From assembly GCA_949316235.1 (NCBI GenBank), contig OX438748.1, forward strand, positions 30,498,836-30,562,835: DNA of 64,000 nt, in the 5' to 3' direction. The notes below the pieces were generated by a model. It saw nothing but the letters and a program-made list of their open reading frames with translations, ran no database searches and had not been told where the DNA came from. Position numbers and translations under genes: made by a program. This document shows positions 55,753 through 64,000 of this stretch, piece by piece. The first letter of the stretch is position 1. Each line of letters begins with the position of its first letter. This DNA comes from Oegoconia quadripuncta. Its lineage: Eukaryota; Arthropoda; Insecta; Lepidoptera; Autostichidae.

Positions 55753-56737
55753 TTGTAAGAGAAACAACTGCGTCCGTGTAGATCCGTATATTGTTTGCCC
55801 GATTACATACATGATTCCATTGGTTATTATAGTTATACTATAATATCATACCGACGTGTAGGTGTACAGCTACATAGATACACCGTGCATACACCACAAC
55901 ATAGGACATTTATTATCCCAATAAAGTGAATAGTTCCCGTGGGTTAATGAAATTAAACATATCCACGTTATTATAAAGTTATTAAGCAGTCGAAACTGCT
56001 GACGAAAACTAGTATTAGTATAATTGTGTCGACTTTTTTATATTTGGAATGAAATTACAGAAGTGACGCAATAATTCAACGAATAAATTATAAATTTAAA
56101 CCTACTTCATTCACGCAAATTACCTACGATCCTACCAACTTTAACCTGTATCACTAAAAATACGGAAAATATCGCTTAATTTTCCCATGTAGTCAATTTT
56201 ATGAAAACTTTTCACTATCGTTTCATACCTACTATTTAATTAAATTTTTAAATAACGAACTTGACGACAACGGAAAAACACTTGTCGTGGGCTTTTCGTT
56301 GAGCACGCTGCCTACGCTCAAAAAGTTCCGAAGGCTTATGTATTAGTTGAAACACACCATAAATTTCGTCCGTCAATCTGTACGCAAATTAGGAAAGTTT
56401 CGTTGTACAGCTGGTTTCGAACCTAGAACTACGAATTTAAAGTAATTAAGCTATTTACGTAGCCAACATACGAACTTTTGAAACTAAATGTTTCTATAAT
56501 TGGATGACCACTATTGGTTAGTATTTCGAATGTTAGTAATTAGTAGCTTTGAAACTATGTCATTGCGGTAACTACGATATATGAAAAGTAAAGAGCTGTT
56601 AAAAATAAACATCTGATATTGATTTACGAGTCAATTTTATAGTAGCATGCATAGTAACTATGCATGCCATGGTTGCGTGATAATTTCATTCCATTGTTAG
56701 GTCAATTGAAGGCTTATTGGTCTAATTGACAGTGACT
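55753..56737. other. No recognised feature
   Basis: 55,915-56,015 is a weak reverse repeat R piece. 56,646-56,670 holds a short gcatgcatag palindrome. Confidence 0.4.
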
Positions 56738-57027
56738 CTAGAATAGAATAGAATAGAAATCTTTATTGTTTTTAAATGTGGTGGATAGGTACAGGTCGTG
56801 TTTCTATTTCTAAATAATGTTCAATCACACTTAACCATTACTGGTATACAATAATAATAGGAAACAGGAATTATTTACTCTAGCACGCAATATTAAAAAA
56901 TTTAGTATTCTTATGTCATTTTAAAATTAATATACAATAATAAAAGTCCGTATTAAAATTGTGTCATTATTAAATTGGAAATATTCAATTACTACATATC
57001 ACCATGTCACTTATAACTAATTAACAT

Positions 57028-57840
57028 TTAATTAATAAGCTCTTTAATCGAATAGAAGCATTTGCTTCCGAGCCAAGCTTTTGTACGTTTGCGGAATAAT
57101 TTTTGTGGGAGTTTTTGGAGTTCTTGCGGCAAGGCATTAAATGCACGTACACACATAGCAGCTGAACTTTTTAAATATAAAGTAGTTTTACACTGCGTTT
57201 CATAAACTAGTTTATCTGGGTATCTTGTACTTCTGGAGCATACATCTCGATTTTTTATAAACAAATTTTCATTACACTTTACAAAATTTACTAGTTCAAA
57301 TATATACATACAAGGCAATGGCAAAATATTCAATTTTTTAAACAGTGGTCTGCAAGACTCATCAGGTGCTTTACCACACATAGCGCGTATACATTTTTTT
57401 TGGGCAATAAATACCTTTTCAATTTCAGTGCAATTTCCCCAAATAAGTAAATTGTACTTGAGTATTGAGCAGACATAAGCATAATATGCCATAATCAAAG
57501 TATTTTGGGAGGTAGTTTTGCGTAATTGGCTTAATAAATACACATAACTATTAACTCTCTTACACACTTTGTCTATATGGGCTTTCCAATTACAGTGGTT
57601 ATCAAGTATCAATCCTAAGAAGCTTATTTGCTCTACTTCACTTATGGGTTTACCATCATAATTCACGTTTAACGGACACTTTTGTGCACCATAATTATAT
57701 ATTTGAATGTAATTTGTTTTGTCAAGATTTAATTGTAAATTATTGTTTTGTAGCCATTGAGCAATTGAATTAATTGAATTATTTATGTTATATTCATAAA
57801 AGTGAAAGTCCGTATTTCTATCACATGTCACTATCACCGC
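57028..57840 (-). pseudogene. CR1 ORF2 segment 3: end of RT and C-terminal domain
   Basis: About 269 residues after the frameshift next to the RT catalytic box. Begins IVTCDRNTDFHFYEYNINNS, continues LQLNLDKTNYIQI and ISFLGLILDNHCNWKAHI (thumb region), and ends ...SAAMCVRAFNALPQELQKLP near the stop at 57,028. The FNxLPxxL motif is usual at LINE C-termini. Confidence 0.85.
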
Positions 57841-58498
57841 ACTACATCATCCGCGAATAAAGAACATGGATTAGTTGTAACGTCTGTTAAATCATTGATG
57901 TAGAGCAAAAATAGAATAGGGCCGAGTATAGTTCCTTGCGGTACACCATATGCGTTGTGTCTGTAAGAGGATTTATACGGCTTCAGAGTTAGGTTGTTAT
58001 CTAATTTGTTTACCTCCACATATTGCAATCTATCTTGTAAGTAGCTCTTCAACCAACTTAATGCGGGTCCTCTAATTCCGTAGTTTTCAATTTTTATTAA
58101 AAGTAAATGATGAGCCACATAATCAAACGCTTTTGACATATCAAAAAAAATTGCCGTGGTTCTTTGTTTACTATTCATGCTACTAACGATATTTTTGGTT
58201 ACATTGAAACATGCTAGCGTGGTTGACTTTTTGCTCTGGAAGCCGTATTGTTCCTCTTTAATAATGCGAAATTTAGTTGTGAATTGGACCAATCTCTGAT
58301 GCATAGCCTTCTCAAACACTTTAGATATCACAGAAACCAGTGTGATTGGCCTATAATTTTCCACTGTTGACTTATCTTTTCTCTTATGAAGCGGTTTGAC
58401 TACTGATATCTTTAAGGTGTTTGGAAACAATCCCTTTTCGAAAGATAGGTTAATTAAGTAAGTCAATACCGGAGCCAACTCTGTTTTACATTTTTTTA
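57834..58498 (-). pseudogene. CR1 ORF2 segment 2: reverse transcriptase core
   Basis: Contains NYRPITLVSVISKVFEKAMH, FFDMSKAFDYVAHHLLL (first catalytic Asp), GVPQGTILGPILFLLYINDL and LFADDVV (57,846-57,857 = FADD). Would copy LINE RNA at the nick. The frame then breaks within ~10 bp of FADD and reads to a stop at 57,834. It joins the upstream segment only across a T7 run at 58,491-58,497. Confidence 0.9.
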
Positions 58499-59514
58499 AG
58501 GATACTCGTAGAGAATCCATCAAAACCCTCAGCCTTGGTGTTGTTTAACGACTCTATTAATTTCACAACTTCGTTAACTCCATATGGATTTAGAAACATG
58601 CTATCTTTAATTGTGGTAGTATTTGTGTTTCGCCACAATTTCTTGTTATTACTCGTATTAGTCGAGTTGATGAAAAAGTCATTAAATGTTTCCGCAATTA
58701 CCTGGGGATCCACAATTACATTCTCCTGCAGGCGTAAACTATTAATACAATTTGGTTTGAAATAATTCTTATTTTTGATTACATTCCAAGAGGCTTTGCA
58801 TTTATTTTTTGATCGTGTAATAACTCTGTCGTTGGTAATTTTTTGTGCTAGATGAATGCAATGTTTGAGTAGTTTTGAATAAGTTCTATATTGAATTTTA
58901 TTATTTATAGTTTTATGCTTATAATATTTAAATCTTAATTGTCTCTTAGTTTTACAGCTCTTTCTTAATCCTTTAGATATCCAACTAGGTCCATTAGTCT
59001 GTGATTTTACCATGATGCGTATTTTAGGGAAGCATAGGGTATATAGCAGAGTAAGGACTTCATGAACGTTGTCATATGCTTTATTAATGTCTGGTTCATT
59101 ATACACATCTGAAAATGAGATAGACAGAATATGTTGTCGAAATTTTTCAATATTTTCCTCACTATAGTCCCTTTTTAATATAAAATATTTTGTTATTGGT
59201 CCTTCTTTATTTGTTACTGGAATATCTAATATTTGTGTCATGTCATGATCAGATAGACCCAAGGGCATTAAATAGCCTACTGCCTCCTGTTTATTACTGA
59301 TTATAAGATCTAAGCAAGCCTTTAAACGGGTCGGTTTGTTGATATGTAACGTCAAATTATAAGTTTTTAGTATATCCATTAGCTTCCTTGTTTTGAGACT
59401 ATTTTCTAGTACGTTTATGTTTAAGTCACCTGCGATTACAAATGTATACCTATTTTTATAGTTGTTGAGAATGTGTAGTAGATGTTCAAATTTTCTAAAA
59501 AACAAATTTAGATC
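58486..59514 (-). pseudogene. CR1 ORF2 segment 1b: endonuclease C-half and linker
   Basis: FVIAGDLNINVLENSL and LGLSDHDMTQI carry the Asp and SDH residues of APE-type endonuclease. The linker ends ...FDGFSTSILKKM-stop, where an extra A in a homopolymer shifts the frame. In the same frame as segment 1a, split from it by a single TGA. Confidence 0.88.
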
Positions 59515-59910
59515 TCATTTTAATATTTTCGGGACTCTATATAAGCAAATTAAAATTAATTTACTCATGTCAATTTTTATACTGCAACATTCAAAGTAAA
59601 TATCTAGAGCTTGTTCATTTATACGTGGTATAGGCTCATAGACAACACCTTTTCCTACTAAAATACACACTCCACCTCTCTTTTGTTTCTTTTTTTGTCT
59701 ACAATAAGAGGCGGCAAGCTCATATCCATACACTCTAATATTCTGTTCCTCACCCGCTTTAACATAGGTTTCAGTAAGGCAAATAATGTGTGGTTCTTTA
59801 TTTTGTAAAAATAGTTCTTGTAATGTTACATTCAAAATATTCTGTTTACTACAAATACTCTCTATGTTTTGGTGCATTATTCTTAAAACATCATTATTTA
59901 TCTTGGGCAC
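59515..59910 (-). pseudogene. CR1 ORF2 segment 1a: endonuclease N-half
   Basis: LRIMHQNIESICSKQNIL, IICLTETYVKAG (catalytic Glu) and GGVCILVGKGVVYE are typical APE-endonuclease blocks. It stops at TGA 59,517-59,515, and the same frame continues beyond. The first codon at 59,910 is GTG; the true start may use the ORF1 overlap (17 bp), which suggests coupled or frameshift translation of ORF2. Confidence 0.88.
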
Positions 59911-61480
59911 GAAAAAACTCGTTACTTTCTATAATTTTATCGTTTGTCGATTTGTCAGCGTTAAGTATATTTATATTTTTAGTACTATGTTCTGTTGATC
60001 CTAACGATGATGGAGTGAGATTATCACCGTTCCTTTTTTTTAATTGATTAAAGTAGAAAGGGATTGTACTTTGTTTCAAAATAGTTGACTTTGGTATGTC
60101 ATTACGCGATTTACGGACATTTTTATTGATTAAAGAATTAACATTAAGAAAATGGGTATTGTAATAATATTGATCTAGATAATGACTTATAGTTTTAGTT
60201 ACATTATTCATAAGGTGATCATGTATATATCTACTATTCGAAACATTAATATATTGACTATTGCTAAACTTACTACTAATTAATTGTAACATAAAATTCA
60301 GTTTATCTTCGTTTAGGAATAGATTCTTGTAGACACTTAAAGTAAACACTGTGTTCCGCTGTAGAAGCTTTAGAGCACCATAAAGTTCCGCCTCAACTTT
60401 AGTCGGGTCGGTGTCGTGTTCTCCCACGGATAGAATTATGTGATCTTGTGAATCAATCTCAAAGGTATTTAAAGAATTCAAAATTTCTTCCGTACTTGCA
60501 TATGGCTTTATAAAAGAGAGGATCTGATAGTTTTCGTAGCGTGTGTCCATCCGTAATTTTATAAGTCTAGTCGTAAGTCCTTTGCATTGATTCCCACCAA
60601 CTATTATCAGTTTTTTTCTCTTATTACCGACCGAACCCTTTAATTGGGCTGGTGACGTATCTAGAGGGGCGTCCTTAGAATAAGGGTATCCTTGGTTCGG
60701 CGAACTTTTTTGACGATTTGTACTACCTATTTGGTCATTCGGTGCGGAGTCTTTGTGTAATACAACTTCATCGCTTATATTGTGGCATGATAAGTGTTCG
60801 GTCTCGTTTTTAGAGTCATTGAACTTGTTCATAGGGTTTAGGTTTGTTCCCTTGTCAGTAGTATGTAAATAGTCTATCGTTGTCCTTAGGCAATCCTGTT
60901 TTTTCTTTTTATTGCTTTTTGGGGATAGTATTTTTTCAGAAATATTGCATATAGACGATAGCTGCTTAATTTTCAATTCACAAGTACTTATGTGATGTTT
61001 TAAATTGAAATTTTCGGACAATAATGTCTCAATCTCATTCTCAGCAGACTCCAGCTTTAAAGTTAAGTTATTAATCTTTTCATTCATTTCTTCTATCAAT
61101 ACGCTGTTATATATTGGTATATTAGGACAACTTCTATTTAAGTCATTTGAGGGCAAGGTTTGGTCAAACAATTCGGATTCCTCAGACAGTTGACTGAAAG
61201 AATTGTCGGTGGAGATATTAACAATGACTTTTTGTCGAACTGTCACATTTTCGTGTATTGAATTATCAGCACTAGATTTTTCCTTCGTCTTAGGAGAACT
61301 TGAAGTATATTCTTCTATATTACTTCTAGGCGTAGAGATAAGAGGTTTCTCAGTCATATCGTAACATCCTCGACATCTCCATTTTGCCTTGTGTTCCTTG
61401 GTCAAAGTATTATAAAACCTCATTACGGACACGTTGGCACATGACAAATCATAGATCTGTTTACAACTTGTGCAAGTCAA
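59894..61480 (-). pseudogene. CR1 ORF1: zinc-finger-like, coiled-coil, esterase-like protein
   Basis: 528 codons are open from 61,480 (a TTG, not a true start). Residues ~1-42 hold paired Cys (CTSC ... WRCRGC) of a PHD-like finger. A coiled coil (~127-182) has heptad Leu/Ile. Residues ~289-430 (LIIVGGNQCKGL ... ILSVGEHDTDPTKVE) resemble the SGNH-esterase-like domain of CR1 ORF1 proteins, though the usual GDS serine is not evident. The likely ATG is at 61,532-61,530; an extra base in the T9 run at 61,500-61,508 separates it from this frame. ORF1 proteins bind LINE RNA. Confidence 0.8.
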
Positions 61481-61732
61481 ATACTCTCTGGAAGTTATCT
61501 TTTTTTTTGCATTTTTTGCACACTAAATCCATTTTTCGGCGTTGAGTATTGCTATAATCGTTTATCTCGTTTTCATAAACAGTGGTTGTTTAGTATGTTA
61601 AACGATTTCTTATCAATAGATGGAGTCTAGTATGTGCAGGTGATGTGCAGTGTTGAGCTGTCGATATTAAATTGCCAAGAGAAAAATTCTATTCAAATAT
61701 AAAATAAAAACAATAAGGAATGTATATTGGTC

Positions 61733-61803
61733 GTGAGATTCGAACTCGGTCATACATCCCAAACTACGGCACTTAGTCCACTGGGCCAGTTGGCTGGTAT
61801 CAA
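61733..61803 (-). repeat. tRNA-like sequence (SINE head remnant)
   Basis: Reverse strand shows a box A-like tggcccagtggact and box B-like gagttcgaatctc at tRNA spacing. No acceptor-stem pairing or cloverleaf that I can complete, so a SINE head rather than a tRNA gene. Confidence 0.45.
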
Positions 61804-62219
61804 CTTTGGCGAAATTTTCTATGCCTTGCGGCTCAGTGTAAACGGAATTGAATCATGCACGGTGGCGTGGGTATATTAATGTCTATTGATCGATATCACT
61901 TAAGTTGAGTTCGTTATGTATTTTGATTTAAAATTTTACACTGTTTCACTGTAGTACTTTGTTTTTTATGACAGCTTTTCACTCATCATTAGTCTTGTAA
62001 TGTTTAGGAAGTGATACATTATGAAAAAATATCATTGTTAGTGTAGTTTGTTTAATAATTTTTCCAATTATTTGGATTATCATAAATCTTTGTTTATACA
62101 CGTCACAAACATTGTCACAGAACAGTCACTACACTTATAACACAATTTTAAGGTCAATAACTAAAAATACTAGTTAATTAATTTTGCAGTAAATATTGTT
62201 ACGGAGCCGATGTTTACTT
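61804..62219. other. AT-rich, left flank of retroposed segment
   Basis: No gene. tgttacggagccgatg at 62,199 looks like the start of an LTR whose sequence would resume after the insert (tggcggattctcaacc at 63,633), but no matching end or TSD was found. Confidence 0.35.
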
Positions 62220-62231
62220 AGATGCGCCCCC
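62220..62231. repeat. Target-site duplication, left copy
   Basis: agatgcgccccc, identical to 63,621-63,632. Confidence 0.85.
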
Positions 62232-62511
62232 TTTTTTTTTTTTTTTTTTTTAACCAGGAGAAACGCTCATGCTTATCCGCCCTCCTCGGGGGAGGGGGGC
62301 GGATTATGTCGGACTACGGCACAGAAGGTGCCGGCCTACCGACTAAAAACTCCTGGGTGTTCCCTCGCGCGCGCCGTTGACGGCGTGGCCGCGGGTACCA
62401 TCTGGTATTCGTCCGCAGCCACGCCAGCGCGGTGCCCGCCGCCAGGACAGAGCGGCGGCAGGCCCACCTCTGGGCTGGAGCAGGGAGGAATCGCCTGGTC
62501 CAGCCACCTCT

Positions 62512-62545
62512 AGAAGGCGCGCGGAAAACACCGCGCGCGCCTTCT
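62512..62545. repeat. GC-rich hairpin
   Basis: agaaggcgcgcgg pairs with ccgcgcgcgccttct (2-nt bulge) across aaaaca. Confidence 0.75.
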
Positions 62546-62787
62546 CGCGGGGCCTATGTGTGGGCGGTGATCCCCCCGGATCGCCACCCACGGCCCCGCA
62601 GGGTAGGGGGGCAGAGGATCGCCTATCATTAAAGATAAGCTCTCCTCCGGGCCCCCCATGCGGCTGCATCTCCCCTCGCTCTGCGAGTGACCTCGCAAAG
62701 AGAGAGGACCGCTTTCCACGGCCTCTCCTTGGCGTCCGCAGCTCGAACCTGGCTGCGGCCGGCAAAGAGTGGCCGTCCCGCACGGCT

Positions 62788-62811
62788 ACGACCTCTCAGC
62801 AGAGAGGTCGT
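62788..62811. repeat. Perfect 10-bp hairpin
   Basis: acgacctctc / gagaggtcgt with a 4-nt loop (agca). Confidence 0.85.
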
Positions 62812-63011
62812 CCCCTACCATAGCGGCCTGCAACAGCGGGAGGCCCGGAGAGGAGGCGGTGGAAAACCGCCCCCCCAACCCTCCCGCCGTCTCCCCCTGC
62901 GAGCAGAGGGAGAGGGCCGCTTCCCACGACCTCTCGTCGACGGCCGCAGCCTTAGCTGCAGTCGTCAAGGAGAGGTCGCCCAAGTGCTGCAGACGATTCC
63001 ACGGCGTCCCC

Positions 63012-63033
63012 TGCCCATATGGACATATGGGCA
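63012..63033. repeat. Near-perfect palindrome
   Basis: tgcccatatg and catatgggca with 2 nt between. Confidence 0.85.
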
Positions 63034-63105
63034 TTCCTCAGGGAGCGCCGCTTCCTCGCCGCAGCCCGCTGTGGTGGAATTCGCCCTCCACCATCCCTAG
63101 TCGCT

Positions 63106-63135
63106 CCACTCCCGAAAACGAATTTTCGGGAGTGG
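63106..63135. repeat. Perfect 13-bp hairpin with 4-nt loop
   Basis: ccactcccgaaaa (63,106-63,118) / ttttcgggagtgg (63,123-63,135), loop cgaa. Confidence 0.9.
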
Positions 63136-63476
63136 GACGACGAGGGCATCTCGGCGCCGAGGCGGGCCTCGGAGCCGAGACTTGGGCTGGTTTTTTATAG
63201 AGGTTTTCCTTCCTCGCGGTCCGGGCGGTTAAGCCAAGACCCTCGGTCCCGGACTGCAGCTGAAAGCCGCGGTCCCGGATTAAGAGCCCGGCGGTGGCAA
63301 GGGGTAGGAGGTTCACCCCAAACCTCCTCCCCAGGCCTGCTCGGCGGCAGTGCGAGTGCACACCGAGCCCACCCTTACTCCCCCACTAGGAGGGGAGCGT
63401 CTCCTGCTCCATCCGCAGTGCCCTCTGCTAAACCAGAGGGACACGCGGAGGAGCCCCCCGGTGTCAGACTATTCGC

Positions 63477-63520
63477 CATCGGTCAACAAGAACCCTTAAA
63501 AGGGAAGTTGTTGACCGATG
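63477..63520. repeat. Long hairpin with nested stem
   Basis: catcggtcaacaa (63,477-63,489) pairs exactly with ttgttgaccgatg (63,508-63,520). Inside, ccctt/aaggg extends the stem. Confidence 0.9.
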
Positions 63521-63620
63521 CCCAGGGTGCACCGGCCCAACGACTACCGTTCCCCCCAGACGTATCCAGGGGGACAAGTAGCCATCAGGCACACGAGGAG
63601 GTTGTCTGACATCGCACCCC

Positions 63621-63632
63621 AGATGCGCCCCC
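63621..63632. repeat. Target-site duplication, right copy
   Basis: agatgcgccccc, followed by unique flank tggcggattctcaacc. Confidence 0.85.
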
Positions 63633-64000
63633 TGGCGGATTCTCAACCAACTCTCTGCCAACGAAAGCAACTGTTGCAGGTTCTACTTCCGTCAGGGGTA
63701 AATGTTTATTTTTGACTTATAGATTTTTTCGTATATTTATTAATTAGCCGCTGCAAAATAAGTAATTCAATTCAAAATTGATTTATAAAATGTTCGTATT
63801 AATAAATATGCTACAAAACATAAGTTGGCGTAATTTCTTTAACAAATAAAATATTCTGCTAAAATATACCCCAACTTTTATATTAAAGTCGGTAATGCCC
63901 AAATCAAAGAAAGAGCATTGATTTTCCAGAATCAAGCTATTATTTATTATGTTTAAAGTGTCACTTGTTCGAAGTTAACGAACCGTGGTCCCAATTCATC
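63633..64000. other. No recognised feature
   Basis: AT-rich flank continuing the pre-insertion sequence, then unassigned DNA to the window end. Confidence 0.4.

Larger units (their letters stand above)
56738..61532 (-). mobile_element. CR1-type LINE, nearly full length, inactive
   Basis: Minus-strand order: ORF1 (zinc-finger-like start, coiled coil, esterase-like domain), then ORF2 (APE endonuclease, RT, C-terminal domain), a 3' UTR, and a terminus of about four attct units (56,738-56,756 as agaat). A simple-repeat 3' end without poly-A, and an ORF1 with PHD-like plus esterase-like domains, fit the CR1 clade. Four lesions are seen. The 5' boundary is not determined and may extend to ~61,660. 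Confidence 0.85.
62232..63620 (-). mobile_element. GC-rich, hairpin-rich retroposed segment
   Basis: 1,389 bp of very GC-rich DNA in AT-rich surroundings. A T run (62,232-62,251) marks a minus-strand poly-A end. An exact 12-bp TSD (agatgcgccccc) flanks it, so it was inserted by target-primed reverse transcription. Minus-strand frames (146 codons at 62,343-62,783) look compositional, with no domain. At least five strong hairpins lie inside. It is probably a 5'-truncated 3' region of an R1-like LINE, or a large non-coding retroposon. Confidence 0.7.

Noticed and set aside
62377..63609. Several overlapping frames of 130-196 codons as proteins
   Set aside because: High GC content removes stops on both strands at once. 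The peptides are Pro/Arg/Ala-rich without domains.

Overview
This 64 kb window is AT-rich eukaryotic DNA built almost entirely of transposable elements. The mixture points to an insect, most likely a moth or butterfly (Lepidoptera): abundant tRNA-headed SINEs ending in short A tails, RTE, CR1 and R1-like LINEs, a BEL/Pao LTR retrotransposon and many small fold-back MITEs. The species assignment is inference. I see no convincing intact host gene, no rRNA gene and no functional tRNA gene. Most open frames in the window are chance frames or frames across repeats.

Layout. 1-5.7 kb: SINE-A and SINE-B copies, two copies of a 5S-rRNA-headed composite SINE, and a 39-bp minisatellite. 5.7-9.4 kb: RTE LINE remnants and low-complexity unique DNA. 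9.4-17 kb: a probable solo LTR, nested retroposons with clear target-site duplications (TSDs), LINE 3' ends and a fold-back element. 17-25 kb: an R1-like LINE tail, a degenerate 66-71 bp minisatellite, two terminal-inverted-repeat (TIR) elements and SINE-C copies. 25-26.7 kb: a CpG-rich module framed by short palindromes, then a 5S-type SINE.

26,748-32,804 is the centrepiece: a complete BEL/Pao retrotransposon with two identical 159-bp LTRs, a primer-binding site, one uninterrupted gag-pol frame and a 5-bp TSD (gactg). It is inserted inside a 5S-type SINE. 33-56 kb: more SINEs, LINE 3' ends, MITEs, and a Foldback-like element whose opposed arms carry an exact 16-bp repeat. 56.7-61.5 kb: a nearly full-length CR1-type LINE on the minus strand, broken by two homopolymer frameshifts, one nonsense codon and one frameshift beside the RT active site. 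62.2-63.6 kb: a GC-rich, hairpin-rich retroposed segment of about 1.4 kb on the minus strand with a T/A tail and a 12-bp TSD.

How the parts relate: the autonomous elements (BEL/Pao, CR1, RTE, R1-like) supply, or once supplied, reverse transcriptase. The SINEs and short tails are passengers, and many are nested, which gives relative ages. The BEL/Pao copy is the youngest datable insertion. Strongest leads: the 5S-headed composite SINE, the hairpin-rich retroposon, the Foldback-like 16-bp element, the intact BEL/Pao with an open leader, and a small coding-like frame at 41,705-41,905. All family names come from reading the sequence by eye, with no database search.
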